The translations under genes were made by a program, and so were the position numbers. From NCBI RefSeq assembly GCF_018614075.1, contig NZ_JAGGOZ010000008.1:1-64000 (forward strand): a stretch of 64,000 bases of DNA, in the 5' to 3' direction. This stretch comes from Streptomyces sp. ISL-94 (GTDB lineage: Bacteria; Actinomycetota; Actinomycetes; Streptomycetales; Streptomycetaceae). Positions within the stretch are counted from its first letter, which is position 1, and every line of letters begins with the position of its first letter. The notes under the pieces were generated by a model, which saw nothing but the letters and a program-made list of their open reading frames with translations, was not told the origin of the DNA and ran no database searches. This document shows, piece after piece, positions 32,477 through 39,917 of this stretch.

Positions 32477-32809
32477 GCTCGTTCCCCTTCCTGAAACCAG
32501 CTCATCGTCAGCCGACGGCCCCATTCAGGCGCCTGGAACCCGGCATCGAACACATTGCTTCCCGGCCATTATCCCGCATGTCAGGACCCGATGACCAACA
32601 TCGGCAGTGAACGCTTCGGCAACGCGCTCGACCAAAACCACTCATTTCGGGGACCCGCCTGCGATACTTCGCCGCCGCACCCGGAGTACGGCCTCCGCTT
32701 TCTTTGACGCACATCACATGTGCGCACGCGGCCCGGTCCGCCATGCTTGGCCCTTGCACCGGCCGGTACCGGCCGGTAGCCATCCCGCGACGAAGGGGGA
32801 CTCCCTGCC
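32477..32809. other. Divergent promoter region
   Basis: This 333-bp gap lies between the DUF3117 gene (-) and the enoyl-CoA hydratase gene (+). It holds an 18-bp palindrome (listed separately) and a CACATGTG box at 32716-32723. No small gene with a credible start was found. Confidence 0.5.
32759..32776. promoter_or_regulatory. 18-bp perfect palindrome, candidate operator
   Basis: CCGGCCGGTACCGGCCGG lies 34-51 bp before the ATG of the enoyl-CoA hydratase gene, a position suited to repressor binding. It could also fold as a leader stem. Confidence 0.4.
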
Positions 32810-33613
32810 ATGGCCGACAGCGTGCTCTACGAAGTGACCGACGGACTCGCGACCGTCACGATCAACCGCCCCGACGCGATGAACGCCATGAACACCGAGG
32901 CCAAGGTCGCCCTGCGCGACGCGGTCCAGGCGGCGGCCGCCGACCCGGCGGTACGGGCCGTCCTGCTCACCGCCGCCGGAAACCGGGCCTTCTGCGTGGG
33001 CCAGGACCTCAAGGAGCACATCGGGAACCTCGCGGCGGACCGCGAGAGCGGCTCCTCGCTCACGATGAGCACGGTCGCCGAGCACTACAACCCGATCGTG
33101 CGGGCGCTCACCGAGATGCCGAAGCCGGTGGTGGCCGGGGTGAACGGCGTCGCGGCGGGGGCTGGCTTCGGATTCGCGCTGGCGGCGGACTTCCGGGTCG
33201 TCGCCGACACCGCCTCCTTCAACACGTCGTTCGCCGGGGTGGCGCTCACCGCCGACTCCGGGGTCTCCTGGACCCTCCCCCGCCTGATCGGCGCCTCCCG
33301 AGCCTCCGACCTGCTGCTCGTCCCGCGCTCGGTCAAGGCCCAGGAGGCGTACGAACTCGGCATCGCCAACCGCCTGGTCCCCTCGGACTCCCTGCACGCC
33401 GAGGCCGAGGCCGTGGCCCGCGCGCTGGCCTCGGGCCCCACGGTCGCCTACGCCGCGCTGAAGGAGTCCCTCGCGTACGGCGCCGCCCACTCCCTCCCGG
33501 AGGCGCTGGCCCACGAGGACACCCTCCAGACCCGCGCGGGGGCCTCCGAGGACCACTCGATCGCCGTCCAGGCCTTCCTCGCCAAGCAGCCGCCGAAGTA
33601 CCTGGGCCGCTAG
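32810..33613 (+). CDS. Enoyl-CoA hydratase/isomerase family protein
   Basis: The 267-residue crotonase-fold enzyme has both oxyanion-hole segments (NRAFCVGQDLKEH ~63-75 and NGVAAGAGFGFALAADFR ~110-127), and Asp in TADSGVSW (~146) could serve as an acid/base, as in PaaG-type isomerases. It likely acts on enoyl-CoA thioesters in fatty-acid or phenylacetate degradation. The ATG at 32810 follows GAAGGGGG. Probably monocistronic. Confidence 0.9.
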   Translation: MADSVLYEVTDGLATVTINRPDAMNAMNTEAKVALRDAVQAAAADPAVRAVLLTAAGNRAFCVGQDLKEHIGNLAADRESGSSLTMSTVAEHYNPIVRALTEMPKPVVAGVNGVAAGAGFGFALAADFRVVADTASFNTSFAGVALTADSGVSWTLPRLIGASRASDLLLVPRSVKAQEAYELGIANRLVPSDSLHAEAEAVARALASGPTVAYAALKESLAYGAAHSLPEALAHEDTLQTRAGASEDHSIAVQAFLAKQPPKYLGR

Positions 33614-33698
33614 CGGCACCGCCGACGCGGCCGGGGGCGATCCGCACCCGGCCGCGGCAGCCGCTACCCCCGGGCCCGGTGCCGGTCCCGGTGCCGGA

Positions 33699-34277
33699 TC
33701 AGGCGGGGTCGCGCGCGTCGCAGTCGGCCAGGTGGTCGTTGACCAGCCCGCAGGCCTGCATCAGGGCGTAGGCGGTCGTGGGGCCGACGAACCGGATGCC
33801 CGCCTTCTTCAGCGCCTTGGCCAGGGCCGTGGACGCCGGGGTGATCGCCGGGATCTCGCCGGCCGCCGTGGGGGCCGGTGCCGGCTTCTCCGGCGCGTGC
33901 GACCAGATCAGCTCGTCCAGCTCGCCCGGCTGCCACTCGGCCAGGACCTTCGCGTTGGCCAGGGTCGCCTCGATCTTGGCCCGGTTGCGGATGATCCCCG
34001 CGTCGGCGAGGAGCCGCTGCGCGTCCCGCTCGTCGAAGGCGGCCACCTTCGCGATCCCGAAGTCCGAGAAGGCCTTACGGAATCCCTCCCGCCGCCGCAG
34101 GATCGTCAGCCAGGACAGGCCCGACTGGAAGGCCTCCAGGCACAGCCGCTCGTACAGCGCGTCGTCGCCGTGGACCGGACGGCCCCACTCCGTGTCGTGG
34201 TAGAGGACGTACTCCTCCGTGGACAGCGCCCAGGGGCAGCGCCGCCGCCCGTCCAGCCCCGGCACCGTGCCGCTCAT
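33699..34277 (-). CDS. tag: DNA-3-methyladenine glycosylase I
   Basis: The 192-residue base-excision repair enzyme removes 3-methyladenine from DNA. It shows the Tag signature: RRCPWALSTEEYVLYHDTEWGRPVHGDDALYERL (split around residues 12-45), FQSGLSWLTIL (~51) and the C-terminal zinc-type region with GFVGPTTAYALMQACGLVNDH. The start overlaps the DivIVA-like gene by 4 bp (ATGA), indicating translational coupling. Confidence 0.94.
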   Translation of the reverse strand: MSGTVPGLDGRRRCPWALSTEEYVLYHDTEWGRPVHGDDALYERLCLEAFQSGLSWLTILRRREGFRKAFSDFGIAKVAAFDERDAQRLLADAGIIRNRAKIEATLANAKVLAEWQPGELDELIWSHAPEKPAPAPTAAGEIPAITPASTALAKALKKAGIRFVGPTTAYALMQACGLVNDHLADCDARDPA

Positions 34278-34627
34278 CCCTCACCGCGCTTGGTGAGGTC
34301 GACGTGGGCGTCGGCCGGGGCGCCCGCGGCGGCGTCGGCCGCCGCCGCTCCGGCGGTCAGCTGCGCGATCCGCGCGTCCCGCTCGGCCAGCTCCGCCGCC
34401 AGCCGCTCCAGTACGTCGTCCACCTCGGCCATCCGGTAGCCGCGCGGCGCGACCGGCAGCCGCAGCGCGTCGACGTCCGCCCGTGTGACGGGCCGGGTCT
34501 CCGGCAGCCCGTCGGCCACCCGGTCCGGCTCCGCTTCCGGCAGGACTGCCTCCGAGCCGCCCCCGATCACCGCCAGGGTGACCGCTGCCACGACCACGAC
34601 CAGCGCGATCATCAAGAAGAAGAACAC
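34274..34627 (-). CDS. DivIVA-domain membrane-anchored protein
   Basis: The 117-residue protein has an N-terminal transmembrane helix (FFFLMIALVVVVAAVTLAVIGGG) and a short DivIVA-like segment (LRLPVAPRGYRMAEVDDVLERLAAEL, ~55-80), the motif that places DivIVA relatives at the cell pole or septum, followed by a coiled-coil tail. The GTG at 34627 has GGGGAG six bases upstream; a TTG at 34633 is too close to that site. It is translationally coupled to tag. Its counterpart in mycobacteria (Rv1209) sits beside tagA. Confidence 0.82.
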   Translation of the reverse strand: MFFFLMIALVVVVAAVTLAVIGGGSEAVLPEAEPDRVADGLPETRPVTRADVDALRLPVAPRGYRMAEVDDVLERLAAELAERDARIAQLTAGAAAADAAAGAPADAHVDLTKRGEG

Positions 34628-34709
34628 GATCAACTCCCCTGAGAGACTCCGGCCACCAGGTTAAGGTCGCAAGCGAGGCGCAAGGGTCGCCGAAGGAGGA
34701 AAGAGCAGG

Positions 34710-35570
34710 ATGCTGCGACTGGGCAGGCGCGAGTTCGACACCCACGAGCCGGTGATCATGGCCATCGTGAACCGGACTCCGGACTCCTTCTACGACCAGG
34801 GCGCGACGTTCCGCGACGAGCCGGCGCTGGACCGGGTCGAGCAGGCGGTGGCCGAGGGCGCCGCGATCATCGACATCGGCGGGGTCAAGGCGGGCCCGGG
34901 CGAGCACGTGGACGCGGCCGAGGAGGCCCGGCGCACGGTCGGCTTCGTGGCCGAGGTGCGGCGCCGCCACCCGGACGTGGTGATCAGCGTGGACACCTGG
35001 CGGCACGAGGTCGGCGAGGCCGTGTGCGAAGCGGGGGCCGACCTCCTGAACGACGCGTGGGGCGGGGTGGACCCGAAGCTCGCCGAGGTGGCCGCCCGCC
35101 ACGGCGTGGGCCTGGTGTGCACCCACGCGGGCGGCGTGGAACCGCGGACCCGCCCGCACCGGATCGCGTACGACGACGTCATGGCCGACATCCTGCGCGT
35201 GACGGTCGGCCTCGCGGACCGGGCCGCGGCGCTCGGCGTCCGCCGCGACGCGATCATGATCGACCCGGGCCACGACTTCGGGAAGAACACCCGCCACTCC
35301 CTGGAGGCCACGCGCCGGCTGGAGGAGATGACGGCGACGGGCTGGCCGGTCCTGGTCTCCCTGTCCAACAAGGACTTCGTCGGCGAGACCCTCGACAAGC
35401 CGGTCAAGGAGCGCCTGCTGGGCACCCTGGCCACGACGGCGGTCTCGGCCTGGCTGGGCGCGCAGGTCTACCGGGTCCACGAGGTCGCGGAAACCCGCCA
35501 GATCCTCGACATGGTCCGCTCGATCCAGGGGCACCGGCCCCCGGCGGTCGCCCGACGAGGCCTGGCCTGA
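34710..35570 (+). CDS. FolP2-type dihydropteroate synthase homologue with altered active site
   Basis: The 286-residue protein has the DHPS TIM barrel: AIVNRTPDSFYD (~18-29), ISVDTWRHEVGEAV (~93), NDAWGG (~113), IDPGHDFGK (~184). The usual DIGGESTRPG loop reads DIGGVKAGPG, losing the Ser-Thr-Arg group that handles p-aminobenzoate and sulfonamides. The SRK loop reads SNKDF. This matches the FolP2 subgroup (M. tuberculosis Rv1207), reported not to act as DHPS, so the product is uncertain. The ATG follows GAAGGAGGAAAG. It is divergent from the DivIVA-like gene. Its last 44 bp are duplicated at 35657. Confidence 0.85.
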   Translation: MLRLGRREFDTHEPVIMAIVNRTPDSFYDQGATFRDEPALDRVEQAVAEGAAIIDIGGVKAGPGEHVDAAEEARRTVGFVAEVRRRHPDVVISVDTWRHEVGEAVCEAGADLLNDAWGGVDPKLAEVAARHGVGLVCTHAGGVEPRTRPHRIAYDDVMADILRVTVGLADRAAALGVRRDAIMIDPGHDFGKNTRHSLEATRRLEEMTATGWPVLVSLSNKDFVGETLDKPVKERLLGTLATTAVSAWLGAQVYRVHEVAETRQILDMVRSIQGHRPPAVARRGLA

Positions 35571-35722
35571 CGCCCCGCCGGCCGGAGGCCGGCGCAGCCG
35601 CTCGAAGCCGGTGAGGCGCCCCGGCGCCGAACCGCGCGAGAGCGGCGTCAAGAAGGCGACATGGTCCGCTCGATCCAGGGGCACCGGCCCCCGGCGGTCG
35701 GGCCGAGGCCTGGCCTGACGCC
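35507..35722 (+). repeat. Duplicated 3' end of the folP2-like gene
   Basis: The 44 bp at 35507-35550 recur exactly at 35657-35700 (150-bp offset), and the similarity continues through the AGGCCTGGCCTGACGCC tail that carries the stop codon. The intervening 100 bp looks unrelated. Confidence 0.92.
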
Positions 35723-35761
35723 CCCGGCGGTCATCCGCCGAGGGCCGGCCTGACAGGTCGG

Positions 35762-36520
35762 CTACTTCCCGACTTCCTTCGTCACCAGCGCGATCGCCTC
35801 GTCCACGTCGTCCGTGACGTGGAAGAGGTAGAGGTCCTTCTCCGAGGCCTTGCCCTGGGCGATCACCGTGTTGCGCAGCCAGTCGATCAGGCCGCTCCAG
35901 TACTCCGACCCGAACAGCACGATCGGGAAGCGGGTGATCTTCTGGGTCTGGACCAGGGTCAGCGCCTCGAACAGCTCGTCCAGCGTGCCCAGGCCGCCCG
36001 GCAGGACCACGAAGCCCTGGCTGTACTTCACGAACATCGTCTTGCGGACGAAGAAGTACCGGAAGTTCAGCCCGAGGTCGACGTGCTCGTTGAGCCCCTG
36101 CTCGAAGGGGAGCTCGATGCCGAGGCCCACGGAGATGCCGTTGGCCTCGCGGGCGCCCTTGTTGGCCGCCTCCATCGCGCCGGGGCCGCCGCCGGTGATC
36201 ACCGCGAAGCCGGCGTCGACGAGCGCACTTCCGATCCGTACGCCCGCCTCGTACTCGGGCGTGCCCGGCGCGGTCCGGGCGGACCCGAACACGCTGATGG
36301 CGGGCGGCAGCTCGGCGAGCGTGCCGAAGCCCTCGATGAACTCCGACTGGATGCGCAGGACCCGCCAGGGATCGGTGTGCACCCACTCGGAGGGCCCGGC
36401 CGAATCCAGCAGCCGCTGGTCCGTCGTACTGCCCGCCTGCACCTGGCTCCGCCTCCTCAGCACCGGACCGAGCTGCTGCTCCTCGGGCCGACGACGAGCG
36501 GAACTTTCGGGGTTGCCCAT
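35762..36520 (-). CDS. LOG family (TIGR00730) Rossmann-fold protein
   Basis: The 252-residue protein has the LOG/lysine-decarboxylase-like motif VVLPGGLGTLDELFEALT (~150) and GGGPGAMEAANKGA (~103). LOG proteins cleave ribose-5-phosphate from cytokinin-type nucleoside monophosphates; in M. tuberculosis the homologue Rv1205 makes cytokinins. The ATG at 36520 has AGGAGGGAG upstream. An Arg/Gln-rich N-terminal extension (~1-45) is longer than in plant LOGs. Confidence 0.9.
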   Translation of the reverse strand: MGNPESSARRRPEEQQLGPVLRRRSQVQAGSTTDQRLLDSAGPSEWVHTDPWRVLRIQSEFIEGFGTLAELPPAISVFGSARTAPGTPEYEAGVRIGSALVDAGFAVITGGGPGAMEAANKGAREANGISVGLGIELPFEQGLNEHVDLGLNFRYFFVRKTMFVKYSQGFVVLPGGLGTLDELFEALTLVQTQKITRFPIVLFGSEYWSGLIDWLRNTVIAQGKASEKDLYLFHVTDDVDEAIALVTKEVGK

Positions 36521-36639
36521 GATGTGCTCCCTCCTGCTGATCGTTCGGCCAAGGGTAGACACAGGGGAGTGACGAAAATCGGAACTCGGCAGGTTACTGG
36601 CGTGGCCGGATGGACTTGCGAAACGAACAGACGCCCCAT

Positions 36640-36955
36640 CGGCCGCTCAGCCCTACGACGATCGCATGCTGTCCTGGCGGGCCGAGTCGCGCACCGTCTC
36701 GATCTGGACCACCGGCGGACGCCTCAAGGGACTGTCGTACACCGGTAGCCCCGTTCATCTGGAGATGATCGCCGCGTACCGCCGAGGCGAATCGGATCTC
36801 ATTTATCGCGACGGTTCCTGGTACCTCTCCGCCACCTGCGAGGTACCCGAGGCACGCAGACCGCAACGGCTCCCGCAACATCCGCGCACGCGCGCAGATG
36901 CTGTGGCGAAGCGGGGCCCCGTCGCCGGCCCCGGTCATCCCGCGCCCGCGAGATG
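36640..36955 (+). pseudogene. TnpB (IS200/IS605-type) remnant with internal deletion
   Basis: Residues PYDDRMLSWRAESRTVSI...GDSWYLSATCEVPEA-like text (36640-36850) match the RuvC-adjacent middle of OrfB/TnpB nucleases. After a frame change at about 36851 the sequence reads HADRNGSRNIRARAQMLWRSGA, the extreme C-terminal DRNGSRN block, so the zinc-finger and catalytic Glu region between them has been deleted. No terminal repeats, tnpA or credible guide-RNA end were seen. It is a transposon fossil between the LOG and dapE genes. Confidence 0.75.
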
Positions 36956-36967
36956 ACCGGACGCGGA

Positions 36968-36994
36968 CAGCGCATCACAGCCAGTGATGCGCTG
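36968..36994. terminator. Hairpin terminator near dapE
   Basis: A perfect 11-bp stem (CAGCGCATCAC with its complement) and AGCCA loop lie 19 bp beyond the dapE stop. Confidence 0.8.
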
Positions 36995-37012
36995 CAACGC
37001 AAGCCTTGCCTC

Positions 37013-38107
37013 TCAAGGGCGGGCGGGTGACGAGGTCAGCCAGGCTCGGAGTCGTTCCTCGCAGTGCAGGATCGCCTTCGTCTCGACGCGTTCGTCCACC
37101 TTGTGGGCCAGCAGGGCGTCGCCCGGGCCGTAGTTGACCGCCGGGACGCCCAGCGCGCTGAAGCGGGACACGTCCGTCCAGCCGAACTTGGGCATCGCCT
37201 GGCCTCCGACGGCCTCCATGAAGGCTGCGGCGGCCGGGTGGGAGAGGCCGGGGAGGGCGCCGGGGGAGGAGTCGTCCACCACGAACTCGTCGATCTCGCA
37301 GTCCGCGAAGACCTCCCGTACGTGGGCCAGGGCCTCCGCCTCGCTGCGGTCCGGGGCGTAGCGGAAGTTGACCGTCACCGTGCACGCGTCGGGGATGACG
37401 TTGTTGGCGACGCCGCCCTCGATGCGGACCGCGTTGAGGCCCTCGTGGTACTCCAGGCCGTCGATGACCGGCCTGCGCGGCTCGTACGCCGCCAGCCGGG
37501 CCAGGATCGGGCTCACGGAGTGGATGGCGTTGGAGCCCATCCAGCTGCGCGCGGAGTGGGCGCGCTCGCCCTTCGTGCGGAGCAGGACCCGCAGGGTGCC
37601 CTGGCAGCCGCCCTCGACCTCGGCGTTGGAGGGCTCCAGGAGCACCGCGAAGTCGCCGGTCAGCCAGTCGGGGTGGGCCGCGGCGACCTTGCCGAGGCCG
37701 TTGAGGTCGGCGGCGACCTCCTCCTGGTCGTAGAAGACGAAGGTGAGGTCCCGGTTCGGCTCGGGGACCGTCGCCGCGATGCGCAGCTGCACGGCGACGC
37801 CGGACTTCATGTCGGTCGTGCCGCAGCCCCACAGGACGTCGTTCTCGTCGAGGCGGGAGGGGACGTTGTCGGCGATCGGCACGGTGTCGAGGTGGCCGGC
37901 GAGTACGACGCGCTCGGCGCGGCCGAGCTGCGTACGGGCCACGACGTTGTTGCCGAAGCGGTCCACGGTGAGGTGGGGCAGGCCACGCAGCGCGCTTTCG
38001 ACGAGGTCGGCGAGCACCTTCTCGTCGCCGCTCACGGAGGGGATGTCGACGAGCCGGGCGGTCAGCTCGGCTGCGTCCTGGGTGAGGTCCAGCTCGGATT
38101 CGGGCAT
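37013..38107 (-). CDS. dapE: Succinyl-diaminopimelate desuccinylase
   Basis: The 364-residue M20 metallopeptidase cleaves N-succinyl-LL-diaminopimelate in lysine/peptidoglycan precursor synthesis. It shows metal-site motifs AGHLDTVP (~70), TTDMKSG (~96), the catalytic FYDQEEVAA (~126), LEPSN (~157) and ERAHSARSWMG (~180). The ATG at 38107 is standard. The partner dapC lies 1.8 kb away on the same strand. Confidence 0.94.
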   Translation of the reverse strand: MPESELDLTQDAAELTARLVDIPSVSGDEKVLADLVESALRGLPHLTVDRFGNNVVARTQLGRAERVVLAGHLDTVPIADNVPSRLDENDVLWGCGTTDMKSGVAVQLRIAATVPEPNRDLTFVFYDQEEVAADLNGLGKVAAAHPDWLTGDFAVLLEPSNAEVEGGCQGTLRVLLRTKGERAHSARSWMGSNAIHSVSPILARLAAYEPRRPVIDGLEYHEGLNAVRIEGGVANNVIPDACTVTVNFRYAPDRSEAEALAHVREVFADCEIDEFVVDDSSPGALPGLSHPAAAAFMEAVGGQAMPKFGWTDVSRFSALGVPAVNYGPGDALLAHKVDERVETKAILHCEERLRAWLTSSPARP

Positions 38108-38193
38108 GAACCGACCCTAACGCCCCGGACCGGGGCGCAGCCTCGTACGTCCGGACGGTGGACGCGTCATATGCCTCAAGTACGGTGGGCCGC

Positions 38194-39177
38194 GTGTCCG
38201 AGACCCGTGATCCACGCCCCCGTCGCCGCAGGCTGTCCCGTACGGCCCTCGGTCTGCTCGTCCTGATCGCGGTGATCGGTTACTTCGCCGTGCAGCGGTA
38301 CTCCAACGGCGGCATGGGCGCCCCGTACTGCACGGCCACCGCCACCGGGGCGGGTTCCGCCTCGGAGGGCACCGCCCAGTCGTACGAGATGTCCCCGGAA
38401 CAGGCGGCCAACGCGGCGACGATAGCGGCGGTCGGGATCGCCAAGGGCCTGCCGGACCGGGCCGTGACGATCGCGCTGGCGACCGCGATGCAGGAGTCGG
38501 CGCTGCGCAACCTCGACCACGGGGACCGGGATTCGCTCGGGCTGTTCCAGCAGCGGCCCTCGCAGGGCTGGGGGACCCCGGAGCAGATCATGGACCCCGT
38601 GTACTCGGCCGGGATCTTCTACGACCGGCTCGCCGAGATCAAGGGGTACACGCGGCTCCCGCTGACCGTGGCGGCGCAGAAGGTGCAGCTCAGCGGTTTC
38701 CCGCAGGCGTACGCCAAGCACGAGACGGACGCGACGGTCGTGACGGCGGCCTTCGGCGACAACGGCACGGGCGCGCTGGCGTGCTCCGGGCCGGCCCCCT
38801 CGGCGCCGGGCGATCCGGCGAAGGTCAAGGCGGAGCTCTCGCGGGCCTTCGGCAAGGAGGCGCTGTACGAGGTACGGGACGGGGCGCCGGGCGGCCGGTC
38901 GGCGCCGGGCCCGGTCCGGGAGGCCGAGGTCAGCGTCCAGCTGAAGCCGGGCGGCGGCGCGGCGGCCGAGGCACGCCGGGGCCGGGCGATGGCGCACTGG
39001 GCGGTGGCGCATGCGCGGGAGCTGGGCATCGCGCGGGTCTCGTACGGCATGCGCGCGTGGGTCTCGGGCAAGGACGGCGACGAGTGGGAGTTCAAGGGCG
39101 GCAGGGGCGGCAAGGACGGCGACGGGGACCCGCACAACGCGGGGCCGGGCGAGGTGCGGATCTTCGTCGCCCGCTAG
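38194..39177 (+). CDS. Membrane-anchored secreted protein with lysozyme-like motif
   Basis: The 327-residue protein has a basic n-region then one membrane segment (TALGLLVLIAVIGYFAVQ, ~15-32), so it is probably anchored or secreted. Residues ~95-160 (TIALATAMQESALRNLDHGD, SLGLFQQRPSQGWGTPEQI, DPVYSAGIFYDRL) are the lytic-transglycosylase-like segment often found in Streptomyces cell-wall enzymes, with Glu of MQES as the possible acid. The C-terminal domain (~230-327) has no known name. Databases often call this family heavy-metal transporter, which the sequence does not support. It starts at GTG 38194. Confidence 0.75.
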   Translation: MSETRDPRPRRRRLSRTALGLLVLIAVIGYFAVQRYSNGGMGAPYCTATATGAGSASEGTAQSYEMSPEQAANAATIAAVGIAKGLPDRAVTIALATAMQESALRNLDHGDRDSLGLFQQRPSQGWGTPEQIMDPVYSAGIFYDRLAEIKGYTRLPLTVAAQKVQLSGFPQAYAKHETDATVVTAAFGDNGTGALACSGPAPSAPGDPAKVKAELSRAFGKEALYEVRDGAPGGRSAPGPVREAEVSVQLKPGGGAAAEARRGRAMAHWAVAHARELGIARVSYGMRAWVSGKDGDEWEFKGGRGGKDGDGDPHNAGPGEVRIFVAR

Positions 39178-39416
39178 CGAGGTGCCGAGCGGTCCGGCCA
39201 TGCGTACGAGGGGTCACTCTTGCGGGGGTGTCCGCCGTGGCGGGCCGCGGGGGTCCCGGGAGGCACAGAAGGCCTGGTGGGCGCACATCCAATGCGCTTG
39301 TCGCGGAAGCCGATTAAAAGATGCGTTACCGATCCTTTACCTACCGGCTCCGCAACTCCACCCGCCCCCCGAGCGGTTGTACACGGCGTACTCAGCCGCT
39401 ACCGCTTAGGAGCAAC

Positions 39417-39770
39417 ATGTCCCTCCCCCTGACCCGTCGGATCGCCCGTGCCGCGCTGCTCCTCGCAGCCGGGGCAGCGCCCGTGGTCGGTGCGGCCGGC
39501 GCGGCCAGCGCCGCGGACGCCCCCGACGCCGCGGCAGCCACGGCCGCGACGAACGTGGCCACGGACACCGCGAGCAGCGCCGTCGAGGCCGTTCCGGCGG
39601 CCGCTCCCGCCGCCGACGTGGCCGGCACCGCGGGCGGACTGCTGGGCGGCCTGCCCGCCACCCAGGATCTGCCGGTGAGCACGCTGCCCTCCCTGGGTGA
39701 CGGCCTGCCGGGCGGTCTGCCGGGCGGTCTGCCGGGCGGTCTGCCGGGTGGCCTGCCGCTCGACGGCTGA
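39417..39770 (+). CDS. Small secreted Ala-rich protein with GGLP repeats
   Basis: The 117-residue protein has a Sec signal (RRIARAALLLAAGAAPVVGAAGAASAADA, in two parts up to residue ~33), an Ala/Val/Thr-rich middle and five GLPG/GLPL repeats at the C-terminus encoded by 12-bp tandem units (39702-39758). The ATG at 39417 has TTAGGAGC upstream. No family is known; such proteins are common at Streptomyces surfaces. Confidence 0.75.
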   Translation: MSLPLTRRIARAALLLAAGAAPVVGAAGAASAADAPDAAAATAATNVATDTASSAVEAVPAAAPAADVAGTAGGLLGGLPATQDLPVSTLPSLGDGLPGGLPGGLPGGLPGGLPLDG

Positions 39771-39778
39771 TCACCGCA

Positions 39779-39834
39779 GAGCCGCAGAGCCGTAGAGCCG
39801 TAGAGCCGTAGAGCCGTAGAGCCGTAAGCCGTTG
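39779..39834. repeat. 8-bp microsatellite, seven units
   Basis: GAGCCGTA is repeated six times exactly (39787-39834), preceded by one GAGCCGCA variant, just after the small secreted protein gene. It is intergenic, so copy changes would not shift a frame. Confidence 0.95.
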
Positions 39835-39866
39835 ACCGCAGGGCCGTGGAGCCCTGCGGGAAGACG

Positions 39867-39904
39867 CCGAAGGGGCCGGGAGCGCGAACTCCCGGCCCCT
39901 TCGG
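39867..39904. terminator. Bidirectional terminator, 16-bp stem
   Basis: CCGAAGGGGCCGGGAG pairs perfectly with 39889-39904 across a CGCGAA loop, serving both the secreted protein gene (+) and dapC (-). Confidence 0.92.
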
Positions 39905-39917
39905 GCTGTTCGGACGG

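Noticed and set aside
34710-35570. Standard folP annotation
   Set aside because: Key pABA-loop residues are absent, so the name folP would imply an activity the sequence does not support.
36650-36955. A functional TnpB with guide RNA
   Set aside because: The zinc-finger and catalytic region is missing and the two remaining blocks are in different frames. No right-end hairpin was found.
38194-39177. Heavy metal transporter
   Set aside because: There is one membrane span only, with no metal-binding or transport motifs; the name seems inherited from database propagation.
39779-39834. An origin or iteron array
   Set aside because: The 8-bp units are too short and sit directly after a small secreted-protein gene; no replication gene is present.
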